NCBI GenBank assembly: GCA_035570275.1
Contig: DATMNI010000376.1
Coordinates: forward strand, 1-28,095
Direction of reading: 5' to 3'
Length of the DNA stretch: 28,095 nucleotides
From: DATMNI01 sp035570275
GTDB lineage: Bacteria; Acidobacteriota; Terriglobia; Bryobacterales; Bryobacteraceae
Part shown: positions 1 through 9,447 of the stretch, one piece after another
Layout: every line of letters begins with the position of its first letter
Position numbering within the stretch: the stretch's first letter is position 1
Notes under the pieces: model-generated
What the model was told of the DNA's origin: nothing
The model's database searches: none
Seen by the model: the letters and a program-made list of their open reading frames with translations, nothing else
Translations under genes and position numbers: made by a program

Positions 1-72
1 CCACCGTACGTGCAACGCTTCGTGGCCACGAAGAAAACCGTCGAAGGCATCGCGGTGGGCGAGACCTTCTGA
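1..72 (+). CDS. C-terminal end of a gene cut by the window edge, function unknown
   Basis: Frame 1 is open from the first base to a TGA at 70-72 and would encode about 23 residues ending in VEGIAVGETF. The codons look like normal high-GC coding sequence (GTC, GGC, ATC, GCG, GTG, GGC, GAG, ACC). I do not recognise the family from this tail. No hairpin with a T-run follows, so the transcript end is not visible. It could be a chance open frame, since only 72 bases are available. Confidence 0.45.
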   Translation, partial: PPYVQRFVATKKTVEGIAVGETF

Positions 73-315
73 TTGGAAAGTAGCACAGCGGTCAAGGGGT
101 TTCGGGGGCGAATGTCTGTAACCGCTTGAATTCAGGGCGAATAAAAAGTCGATTTTGCCGTCAATGGGTTTTCGCGCGTTCGCGCTGGCGGCGGGAGCGA
201 ATGGCCAGTTCACTCAAAGGTATGGCGTTTCACGGGAGTGATCAACATCGCACTCGAACGGACGCCCCACACTCTCCACCTCTGTGCTAAATGTGAAGCG
301 GTAGGTGGCACATCA

Positions 316-501
316 GTGTGGCTCTTCACCCGATACGGATTTTACTCCATCGCCTGTGCCAGCCAGCCAGATGGCTCAATTGATCTTGGAAATGTGATGA
401 TCCGGGCGCGACGCGCCGCTCATCTCAGCAACCTTCAGAAGCGCTTTCCGGCGCTCGCCGACGTAGAGCTTTTGACCCTTCCAAATCGTAGCCCGGTTTG
501 A
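316..501 (+). CDS. short hypothetical protein, probably a 3'-truncated copy of a longer family
   Basis: The frame starting with GTG at 316 encodes 61 residues beginning VWLFTRYGFYSIACASQPDG. I prefer this start over the upstream in-frame GTG at 238 because AGGTGG at 303-308 is a well-spaced ribosome binding site. From memory, this resembles the N-terminus of a family of uncharacterised bacterial proteins of roughly 110-120 residues (MW.FT..GFYS, then a charged IRAR...L..L..RFP segment). Those proteins normally continue well past the LPNR motif. Here the frame stops three residues after it, so the second half is missing. No function is known to me. It is convergent with hutI, ending 3 nt before the hutI stop. 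A functional short protein cannot be excluded. Confidence 0.5.
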   Translation: MWLFTRYGFYSIACASQPDGSIDLGNVMIRARRAAHLSNLQKRFPALADVELLTLPNRSPV

Positions 502-504
502 GTT

Positions 505-1773
505 TTAGGATCTGCCGTACACGCACCGTCCCGCGACATACACCGCCCGGGCCGGCTCCCGCCCGAAGAAGTAGGGGAGCTCGCGGTAGTCGTCACAATC
601 GTGCATGGCGAAATCGGCGAATTTGCCGGGTTCGAGCGAGCCGATTTCGTGGCCGCGCCCCAGGCTCCAGGCGGCGTTGATGGTGGCCGCGGTGATCCCT
701 TCGGCGGGCGTCATCTTCATTTGAGTGCACGCCAGCGACAGCACCATGGGCATGGAGGCGGTGGGGGAGGAGCCGGGGTTGAAGTCGGTGGCAATCACAA
801 CCGCGAGACCGAGTTCGATCATGCGGCGCGCTGCGGGATAGCGGCTCCCACCCAAATTGTAGACCGACGCCGGCAGCAGCACGGGCTGGACGCCGGCGGC
901 TTTCAGGGCTGCAAGACCGGCGGGACCGGTGGCTTCCAGGTGGTCGGCGGTGGCGGCGCCCAATTCGGCGGCCAAGAGGGCGCCGGCGTCGGCAGTGAAC
1001 TGGTCCGCATGCAGGCGCAGACCGAGGCCGAGCGATTGCGCCGCGCGCAGGATGAGGCGGGCCTGGGCCGGCGGAAATACGTTGGGTTCGCAGAAGACGT
1101 CGCAGTACTCCGCCAGACCGCCAGCGGCGACGGGCGGCAGCATTTCGTGGATGACCAGATCGCAGTAGGCGTCGATGCGTCCCCGGTATTCGTCCGGAAC
1201 CTCATGGGCGCCGAGGAACGTGGGGACGTAGCGCAGGCTACCTTCATCCGCGAGTTGGCGAACGACGCGGAGGATTTTCGATTCGGCTTCGAGCGAGAGA
1301 CCGTAGCCCGACTTGGCCTCGATGGTGGTGGTGCCGCCGCACAGGAACCAATGCCGGTAGCGGCGCGCGGATTCCAGCAGGGCAGTCTCGCTGGCCTGGC
1401 GAGTGCGGCGCACGGTGGAGCGGATGCCGCCTCCGCGGGCTGCAATGTCGGCGTAGGTGGCGCCTTCGGCGCGTTGCTCAAACTCGTCGGCGCGGGTGCC
1501 GGCGAAGATGGGGTGGGTATGGGCGTCGACGAAACCAGGCAGGACGATGCGGCCGCCGGCATCGGCGATCCGGGTGGCGGCCGTGACGTGGCGCTCGATT
1601 TCGGCGCGGGAAGCAACGGCCAGGATGCGGCCTTCGCGGATCAGCATGGCGCCATCGGGAATGATGGCGAGGTCGCGCATTTCCAGTCCGGTGCGGGGGC
1701 GGCGCGGACCAGCCAGTGTGACGAGTTGGCTGCAGTTGAGAACGGCGAGGTCAGGGGCGCTCGGGTCGGGCAT
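505..1773 (-). CDS. hutI: imidazolonepropionase HutI
   Basis: HutI hydrolyses 4-imidazolone-5-propanoate to N-formimino-L-glutamate (EC 3.5.2.7), the third step of histidine degradation, in the cytoplasm. The product is 422 residues, the usual family length. It shows the amidohydrolase metal site FVDAHTHPIFAG (H85, H87), then R94, H190 in the GAHEVP motif, H255 in HADQF and D330 in ATDFNPGS. I chose ATG at 1771-1773. The longer open frame upstream runs inside ftcD and is proline-rich shadow sequence. The start lies 23 nt inside the end of ftcD, so translation is probably coupled to it; no strong Shine-Dalgarno is seen. It is the last gene of the hut series on this strand. Confidence 0.96.
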   Translation of the reverse strand: MPDPSAPDLAVLNCSQLVTLAGPRRPRTGLEMRDLAIIPDGAMLIREGRILAVASRAEIERHVTAATRIADAGGRIVLPGFVDAHTHPIFAGTRADEFEQRAEGATYADIAARGGGIRSTVRRTRQASETALLESARRYRHWFLCGGTTTIEAKSGYGLSLEAESKILRVVRQLADEGSLRYVPTFLGAHEVPDEYRGRIDAYCDLVIHEMLPPVAAGGLAEYCDVFCEPNVFPPAQARLILRAAQSLGLGLRLHADQFTADAGALLAAELGAATADHLEATGPAGLAALKAAGVQPVLLPASVYNLGGSRYPAARRMIELGLAVVIATDFNPGSSPTASMPMVLSLACTQMKMTPAEGITAATINAAWSLGRGHEIGSLEPGKFADFAMHDCDDYRELPYFFGREPARAVYVAGRCVYGRS

Positions 1774-3223
1774 CGGGGATTTCAAGGTTCTGTAGCCTGT
1801 CCCCGAAGCGGTGGCTGGGAAGGCTGGCGAGGTTGATGATGACGTTTTCGCGGGCGCCGGTTTTGGCGGCGGCGGTGAGGGCTTTGGCGACGGCAACGTC
1901 AGATGCGAATTTGGCGGGGACCTGCAGTCCATCTAATCGCGTGAGCATGGCCGAGGCGCGCTCGAAAACTTCCAGCGGAACTTCGGCGGCGCCGTGGAGC
2001 GCTTCTTCGACGAAGGGCGCGCGCTCCGCTTTGGGCCGCTTGTAGGCCAGCATCACGCGGTTGAAGGCTTCGGCATCGCGGTCGACGGCCGCAGTGAAAA
2101 AATGGCGGTCGGCTTCGAAGGAATCGTTATCCAGTTTGCTTTCCAGCTTGGCCAACGCGGTGACCATGGAGCCGAGCGCCGCTGCCATCGCCGCCGCTGC
2201 CGCCGCGGCGCTGCCTCCGCCTGGAGTTGCCGTGGGCGCGGCCAGTGCGTCCAGGAATTCGGGCAAACCGCGCCGCCAGGCGTTTGCGTCCGCGCCGGCT
2301 TCGGCGCCAGTTGCAGCGAGGGCTTCGGCGATGCGGTTTTCCAGCACTAGCTCCGGTTTGAAATTCTCGTAGCGCAGGAAATAATCGGCGGCCAGTTCGA
2401 TGGCCTTCTTCGGAATCAGGCCGACAATCTCGCTGCCCACCACCGCCACGCCGTAACGTTCGGCCTCCCGGCGTACGGTTTCGAAGACCAGGTGCATGGG
2501 CGTCTGTTCAAAATCGGTCAGGTTGATGGACACCTGCGCCAGGTTGCGTGAAGCCAGCGTGACCCCCATGGACTTCACGTAGCGAAAACCGCCGGAGGAG
2601 AAGCGGATGGTCTTGGCGATGCGCCTGGCGATCGATACGTCCGGGGTGCCGAGGTTGATGTTGTAGGCGATCAGGAATTTGCGCGCGCCCACCACAGTAG
2701 CGCCGGCGGTAGGATGGCAGACCGCGTCGCCGCAATCGGGATCGCGGGCGGGTTGGGCGCCCATTTCTTTGACCAGGGCTTCGAACTGGCCGCGGCGGAT
2801 GTTTTCGAGGTTGGTGCGTTCGGGCCGTTTGGCCGCGGCCTCGTAAAGGTAGACCGGCACCCGCAGCTTGTTCCAGATCTCGGCGCCAAGGCGCTCGGCC
2901 AGTTTGACGCAATCTTCCAGGGTGACGCCTGCGATGGGGATGAAGGGGACTACGTCGGCGGCGCCGATGCGCGGGTGTGCGCCCTGGTGTTTGGTGAGGT
3001 CGATGAGCGCGACGGCACGCTCCACACCGCGGAATGCGGCAGCGGCTACGGCCGCCGGTGGACCCACGAACGTGAGGACCGAGCGGTTGTGATCGGCGTC
3101 GGACTCGCGGTCCAACAGGACCACGTCGGGTACCGAGAGGATGGACTGAACGATGGCGTCGATCTTGGCAGGGTCGCGGCCTTCGGAGAAGTTGGGGACG
3201 CATTCAACGAGTTGTCGGGACAT
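1751..3223 (-). CDS. ftcD: bifunctional glutamate formimidoyltransferase / formimidoyltetrahydrofolate cyclodeaminase (FTCD)
   Basis: The 490-residue protein joins two activities. The N-terminal part (about 1-300) transfers the formimino group from formiminoglutamate to tetrahydrofolate, releasing glutamate (EC 2.1.2.5). It has VPNFSEGRD near the start and the HQGAHPR motif at 79-85 with the catalytic histidine at 83. After a short linker, the C-terminal part (about 318-490) is the cyclodeaminase that makes 5,10-methenyl-tetrahydrofolate and ammonia (EC 4.3.1.4), with the glycine-rich TATPGGGSA motif at 331-339. Vertebrate FTCD is a fusion of the same order and about 541 residues. The ATG at 3221-3223 is preceded by GAGGT on this strand. 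The stop overlaps the hutI start by 23 nt. This gene replaces hutF/hutG-type deiminase and formimidase routes, none of which is seen here. Confidence 0.95.
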   Translation of the reverse strand: MSRQLVECVPNFSEGRDPAKIDAIVQSILSVPDVVLLDRESDADHNRSVLTFVGPPAAVAAAAFRGVERAVALIDLTKHQGAHPRIGAADVVPFIPIAGVTLEDCVKLAERLGAEIWNKLRVPVYLYEAAAKRPERTNLENIRRGQFEALVKEMGAQPARDPDCGDAVCHPTAGATVVGARKFLIAYNINLGTPDVSIARRIAKTIRFSSGGFRYVKSMGVTLASRNLAQVSINLTDFEQTPMHLVFETVRREAERYGVAVVGSEIVGLIPKKAIELAADYFLRYENFKPELVLENRIAEALAATGAEAGADANAWRRGLPEFLDALAAPTATPGGGSAAAAAAAMAAALGSMVTALAKLESKLDNDSFEADRHFFTAAVDRDAEAFNRVMLAYKRPKAERAPFVEEALHGAAEVPLEVFERASAMLTRLDGLQVPAKFASDVAVAKALTAAAKTGARENVIINLASLPSHRFGDRLQNLEIPDARPERP

Positions 3224-3400
3224 GGGTATTCAAGACCTCGAGACCGGTAAAAAAGAATAGCGGCCATCTTCGAACTGGCTTGGTGAATTCACGTCAGCAG
3301 GGGATGTACCCAACCCGGTTGATCCACCCCGGGGTGCGCGGAGCCTGGCTTTGCTGATAAACCGCCGATTGCCCACAGAACACTGTAGCTGCCCATACCC

Positions 3401-5368
3401 TTAACGTCTCGCCGGTGCAGCAAGTCTGATCTGACCCGCCAGAATCTTCTTTATGACATCCTCAAGCACGATCACTTGTATCACGTGTGCTTCATCGTCT
3501 CTTCTGAGGACGTGCGTGACTCCAGGGTAGTGCCGGACATGTAGATTAGCTTCCGTAACAGCATCCAATGTGTACCAACGGTGCCGCTCCTGCAAGGCAC
3601 CCCAGCAGACACAGATGTCTATATGGCGGAACGCCTTCCGGCTTGACGAATTGTTCAGGTTGCCGAGCAGCCCCTCAAGATTGTTCTTGAACTCTAAGGT
3701 CAGGCCTCGCGTTGAGAAGCCTGTCTCTACGGCTCCTAATGTATCCAGAGAAAGACCTAATGGGTTCTTGTCGATACCACCGTAACGGAGCCGGTCGAGA
3801 TCTTCCTGGCAATCAAACTGCACATAGCAGTCATATGTCTTCGACGCACTTGTTGCTAGAATCCTAAGACCGGGAAACAAACCAAGAGCTGCGAGCTGGT
3901 TAAAGATCCCGATAACATCTTGTTCCGTAATCGGAGCGCTAACGTAGCACACGGGAGGAACGGAGAGCGGGTTGTCTTTTGCGTGGGTTTTCACGTTGTA
4001 TACCCAATCCTCATGCCCCTTCTCTACTGCACGTTGCGCTCCGGTTGTCTTTTCTCCCGCCGGCTTTAGAAATCCACCTTGCTTCAAGAGATACTGAATG
4101 GCATCGTCGGCCGTTCTCTGCGCAAGGTCCATGATCTGCGGTTGGAGGGCCTTGCGGCCTTGGTCTAGAGCTGCCTTATCAAAGTGAACCAATACAAAAA
4201 CGTTCGACGCGAGATATTCAGAGCGGGATGGCTGAATTCTGATTGACTCCGATGCGATCCTTTGGTGATTCACACCGATCACTAAGCCAGGCCCCACAAA
4301 ATGTGTCCGTTTCTGCCCAGTAGCGGATTCGGTTATTGCTGTCCACGTCGGCTCATCATAAGGACGAAACGCATACAGACGCGGAGAAAACTCTGCCAGT
4401 TCAGCTTCAAATTCCTGTTTCTCGTCCTGATCTAACTGCTCTGTGATATCGGTCGTAGTCCACTCGATATAAACAGCATCTTGTCTTTGGTAATCTCTTG
4501 GGATATCAGCAATACCGGGGTGATCGTTGTGATACTTGCCGACGTCGAGAAAGCGGAACGGTGGGTTTTTCTCGGTCAAGTGGGGGTAGTAGAATTGTGG
4601 ACTTATTTGCTTTTTTGATACTGAGCCATCCTTATTCACAAGGTTTAGTTGAACCTTGAATTGACCTGCGGGTTCCTGGCCGATAATAATCTGCCCGACT
4701 GCTGTGCGCGTCCTAATGATCGCTTCCCAAATATCGAGGCTAGATCCAAGGTTGACTAGGCTCGCTGGTCTTGTCTCAGGCGAAAACAGAAGTCGTGGGT
4801 AGGTACCACGCTTGCGCCGATCAAGGGGGGTAGGGCTGTTGTCAACATCGAGCATTGGCGGGTCCGGACGTTTGCCCTGGACCCAATCCCGACCGAACCT
4901 CATGCGCCCCTTGACTGCAGAGCCATTTTGACGAGACTGAATTTGGACATCGTTCGTACCATATGCAAGGAACGTCAGACCAACGCCCTTGTAACCTCGA
5001 TATGGATACTTATTACCTCGCTTCTTGATTTTGGCTGGGATGTCCTTGAAGGTGGCGGTTGGAGCAAATGCTTCGCAGACCTGTGCCTGACTCATTCCGA
5101 TTCCGGTATCGAAGACAGAAATCGCATTGGCCTTGAGGTCAATTGTGATCTCGAGCAAATAAGGTCCAGGTAGCTTCTCGATACAAGCATCTTCCAAGGC
5201 ATCCATAGAGTTCTGGACGGCCTCTGCTAAGGCGTCATGATTGCTGTTGTAGCTCTCAAGAATCCCTTGGATTGCACGCCGTGCGTGCTCAGGTGACCTC
5301 ATTGCGGCTTCGATCGGGTCATAGGGAAGAACAAGCGTCTTCTCCGTCCGTGCATCTTTGTCGGTCAC
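3401..5368 (-). CDS. GHKL (Hsp90/MutL/MORC-like) ATPase with a possible C-terminal nuclease-like domain, candidate defence protein
   Basis: The longest frame opens at GTG 5393-5395 (664 aa). I prefer GTG at 5366-5368 (655 aa) because AAAGGAGG lies 8 nt before it. Numbering below is for the 664-aa frame. GHKL ATP-binding motifs are clear: N box with E58, N62 and D65, G1 motif DTGIGM at 96-101, and G2 motif GYKGVGL at 134-140. The middle region (about 300-440) may be an S5-type transducer; a DQGRKALQP segment sits at 411-419. The C-terminal 180 residues contain TYD (520-522), LEFK (567-570) and HIDICVCW (591-598), which I read as a possible PD-(D/E)xK-like arrangement (inference, weak). GC is visibly lower than in the hut genes (about 50-53% in two sampled 60-base lines against 70% in one hutU line), suggesting acquisition. 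GHKL ATPases of this kind occur near restriction and other defence genes. It separates hutHU from ftcD-hutI. ATPase call is firm; role is not. Confidence 0.85.
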   Translation of the reverse strand: MTDKDARTEKTLVLPYDPIEAAMRSPEHARRAIQGILESYNSNHDALAEAVQNSMDALEDACIEKLPGPYLLEITIDLKANAISVFDTGIGMSQAQVCEAFAPTATFKDIPAKIKKRGNKYPYRGYKGVGLTFLAYGTNDVQIQSRQNGSAVKGRMRFGRDWVQGKRPDPPMLDVDNSPTPLDRRKRGTYPRLLFSPETRPASLVNLGSSLDIWEAIIRTRTAVGQIIIGQEPAGQFKVQLNLVNKDGSVSKKQISPQFYYPHLTEKNPPFRFLDVGKYHNDHPGIADIPRDYQRQDAVYIEWTTTDITEQLDQDEKQEFEAELAEFSPRLYAFRPYDEPTWTAITESATGQKRTHFVGPGLVIGVNHQRIASESIRIQPSRSEYLASNVFVLVHFDKAALDQGRKALQPQIMDLAQRTADDAIQYLLKQGGFLKPAGEKTTGAQRAVEKGHEDWVYNVKTHAKDNPLSVPPVCYVSAPITEQDVIGIFNQLAALGLFPGLRILATSASKTYDCYVQFDCQEDLDRLRYGGIDKNPLGLSLDTLGAVETGFSTRGLTLEFKNNLEGLLGNLNNSSSRKAFRHIDICVCWGALQERHRWYTLDAVTEANLHVRHYPGVTHVLRRDDEAHVIQVIVLEDVIKKILAGQIRLAAPARR

Positions 5369-5530
5369 CTCTGTGGCCTCCTTTCGCTTCGTCACCGTAC
5401 CCCATCATACACAGTAGCTCACCTACAGGCAGGACTAGCCAGCGTGCAATGCCGCCCAGAGCCACGGGGGGGCCGGGTGACGGAATTGCTTCCTCTACGA
5501 TGGCACTTAACAACCTTCGCAAGGTCGGTG

Positions 5531-5764
5531 TCATCCCCGCCTTCGACCCTCGGACGTAGTATGCAGCGCCGTCCAAAGGCTACTTTGCCGTGTCCGGGCG
5601 ACGTGCGCGTGCAATCTACACGGCGATAGCAAGGAGCTTGGCCTGCCAATACCCAGGATGCCGGCGGATGTCGCAGTCAGAAAATCCACCGACGGCTCGC
5701 GCCGCACATGGCCAGCTATGATTTTGGCATTGAAATTCTCGTCCGCCAGAAATCGGAGGCGCAT
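5531..5764 (-). pseudogene. DUF5615 (Mut7-C/PIN-like) toxin, frameshifted after about residue 42
   Basis: The first 41 residues, starting MRLRFLADENFN and running to SAGILGI, match my memory of DUF5615 (COG4634) PIN-like toxins, including the early acidic LADENF motif. After that the frame gives RPSSLLSPCRLHAH, which is unlike the family. The expected DDP..L..A....R.L.THD block is absent in this frame. A KLLAIAV stretch appears in another frame just downstream, and a possible SAIVEEAI remnant of the C-terminal helix lies further on. This points to one or more indels. The start overlaps the stop of the DUF433 gene by one base (TGATG), the normal layout of this pair. The reading is inference from frame comparison by eye; a genuinely short protein is less likely. 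Confidence 0.65.
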
Positions 5765-6078
5765 CAGCGTCTGGTGGGAGACACGCGCCGTGCAGATTCG
5801 AGTTTCGCATAGAGCAGCGGGTTAGCCTCGCGCGATTCGCGAGCCGACTCGTCGAATCGAGCTTCACCTTCCTTGAGGTAGGCGTCAATCTCCGCGCGGT
5901 GCGCCAGGTAGTACGTGATTCCACCGTAGACCTGTTCCAACGAAAGCGAGGGAAAAGACTGAAGGATGCCTTCCTGTGTTTCGCCTTTGAGGAACTCGTA
6001 GACGACCGAATCCAGCGATACGCGGCTCCCCATCAGGTAGTAGCCGCCTTGCCGCCGTTCTATATATTCCTGTGCCAT
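5764..6078 (-). CDS. DUF433 antitoxin-like protein
   Basis: The 104-residue product (MAQEYIERRQGGYYLMGSRV..., then SLDSVVYEFLKGETQEGILQ) matches the DUF433 family, small helix-turn-helix-like proteins that typically pair with DUF5615 toxins as type II toxin-antitoxin systems. The segment SFPSLSLEQVYGGITYYLAH is characteristic. The tail (about 75-104) is charged and helical, as expected for toxin binding. It starts 27 nt after the hutU stop on the same strand and overlaps the toxin start by one base, so it could be read through from the hut promoter. No strong Shine-Dalgarno is seen. A sampled line is about 50% GC, like the neighbouring ATPase. Because the toxin looks broken, this may be an orphan antitoxin. 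Confidence 0.85.
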   Translation of the reverse strand: MAQEYIERRQGGYYLMGSRVSLDSVVYEFLKGETQEGILQSFPSLSLEQVYGGITYYLAHRAEIDAYLKEGEARFDESARESREANPLLYAKLESARRVSPTRR

Positions 6079-6105
6079 TTCTTGATCTGATTATAGCGTC
6101 AAGTT

Positions 6106-7790
<1,685 letters not shown>

Positions 7791-7794
<4 letters not shown>

Positions 7795-9383
7795 AGGATG
7801 ACCCCTGCCGGAACCGGTGCTGGAACCGGTACGGTTTCCGGAATGGCCCACTCGTCAAATTTGCCCTGACGGATGGCGGCGGCCACGGCCTCAATATCGC
7901 GGGAGAGCGGGCGATCCTGCACCAGCGGCGGTGCCATCGCGCGCACGGTTTCCAGCACCCGGCGGATCTGCGGGCCGCAGTCGAATGGCTGGCGATAGCG
8001 CAGGGCCTCGGACGCCGTGAGCAGTTCGATGGCTGCAATGTATTCGACGTTCTCCACGATGCCGCGGAGCTTGATGGCGGCCGTCATCCCCATGGAGACG
8101 TGATCTTCCTGACCGCCGGAGGTGGGGAGGTTGTCCACGCTGGCGGGATGGGCGAGTATTTTGCATTCGCTGAGCAGCGACACGGCGGCCACGTGCGCGA
8201 TCATGAAGCCGGACGAAACGCCGGGGGCCGTGGCCAGGAACGCCGGCAGTCCCTGGTTGAGGTCGGGGTTGACCAGGCGGTCGATACGGCGCTCGGCGAT
8301 GCCGGCCAGCGTGGTGAGAGCGATGGCCGCGCAATCGAACGCCAGAGCCAGGGGCGCGCCGTGGAAGTTGCCGCCGGAGATCACCTCGCCAGTTTCGGGG
8401 AATGCCGCGGGGAATGCTCCGGGGAATGCCACGGGAAAAACGAGCGGGTTGTCGGTGGCCGATCCCGTCTCCGTTTCCACGGTGGCGCGGGCAAATGCCA
8501 GAGCGCCGCGCACCGCACCGTGGACTTGCGGCATGCAGCGCAGGCTGTAGGCGTCTTGAACGCGTGCCGGAGCGGTGCGGCGCGCGGGTTCCACGTCACT
8601 CCCTTCCAGAAGGCTGCGCAAGTGCGCGGCAGAGACGGCCTGGCCGGGGTGAGGACGCACGGCGTGGATGCGCTGGTCGAACGCAGCGGGCGTGCCCAGC
8701 AGGGCCTGCAGAGACATGGCACCTGCGACATCGGCAAGACCCGCCAGACGCTCGGCGCGCCAGAGGGCGAGCGCGCCCACGGCGGTCAGAGCCTGGGTTC
8801 CGTTCAAGAGCGCCAGCCCCTCCTTGGCTTCCAGGCGGATGGGTGGAATACCAGCCAGACGAAGCGCCTCGCGGCTGGGCATCGTGCGGCCTTGCCAGGT
8901 GGCCTCGCCTTCGCCGATCGCGCACAGGGCGAGGTGGGCCAGCGGGGCCAGATCGCCCGAGGCGCCGACTGAACCCTTTTCGGGGATCACCGCATGCACG
9001 CCGCGGTTGAGCATGGCGGTGAGGGTTTGAGGGATCAGGGCGCGGACGCCGCTGTAGCCCAGCGCCAGGGTGTTGGCCCGCAGCGCCATGATGACGCGGA
9101 TTTCCCCTTCGGAGAGCGGCCGGCCGAGACCGCAGGCGTGGCTGCGAACCAGGTTGAGTTGCAAGCGTTCGATGGCATCGTCGGGGATGCGGACCTCGCA
9201 AAGCTTGCCGAAGCCGGTGTTGATGCCGTAGACGGGCGCGTGGCTTTCGATAGCAAGCCGCACCACCTGGCGCGACGCTTCCATCTGGCGTGCGGCCGCG
9301 GGAGAGAGATCCACCCGGACCGTGCCGGCGGCAATGTCCGCAATCTCACGCAGTGTCAGCACCTGTCCACTGAGTAATACCAT
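7791..9383 (-). CDS. hutH: histidine ammonia-lyase HutH
   Basis: HutH removes ammonia from L-histidine to give urocanate (EC 4.3.1.3), the first step of the pathway. The 530-residue protein carries the GSVGASGDLAPLAH motif. Its A141-S142-G143 forms the MIO cofactor, and the catalytic tyrosine is Y52 in YGINTGFG. The SGGQEDHVSMG motif is near the C-terminus. It is about 15-20 residues longer than typical bacterial HutH. One excess is a 12-residue insertion at 316-327, made of three FPxA units encoded by a 12-nt tandem repeat (8397-8432). The other is a PVPAPVP-rich tail. ATG at 9381-9383 is preceded by GGGG on this strand. It is first in the hut series and overlaps hutU by 4 nt. The Lrp/AsnC gene is divergent, 64 bp away. 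Confidence 0.96.
8397..8432. repeat. three tandem 12-nt units within hutH
   Basis: Units GGGGAATGCCGC, GGGGAATGCTCC and GGGGAATGCCAC lie at 8397, 8409 and 8421, followed by a partial GGGAA. On the coding strand they give FPxA repeated three times, inserted into the otherwise canonical NPLVFPETGEV segment. Confidence 0.85.
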
Positions 9384-9392
9384 TCTGACCCC

Positions 9393-9421
9393 ATCATAAC
9401 GCCGTGCTTTCGATTGGTGAA
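9393..9421 (-). promoter_or_regulatory. candidate hut promoter in the hutH / lrp divergent region
   Basis: On the minus strand TTCACC (9416-9421) and TATGAT (9393-9398) are 17 bp apart. The -10 matches 5 of 6 consensus positions. The -10 lies only 9 nt from the hutH ATG, so the leader would be almost absent, which weakens the call. The 64-bp divergent spacer is the expected place for an Lrp-type operator, though I see no clear palindrome. Confidence 0.25.
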
Positions 9422-9447
9422 GATGGAATCAATGGTAAGATCAGCCT

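Noticed and set aside
601..1836. Long plus-strand open frame (411 aa) opposite hutI
   Set aside because: Glycine- and alanine-rich antisense shadow of a GC-rich gene; hutI on the other strand has full family motifs.
5319..5576. 85-aa minus-strand frame after the broken toxin
   Set aside because: It overlaps the 5' end of the ATPase gene; only a short stretch resembles a toxin C-terminus, so it is treated as remnant sequence and not as a gene.
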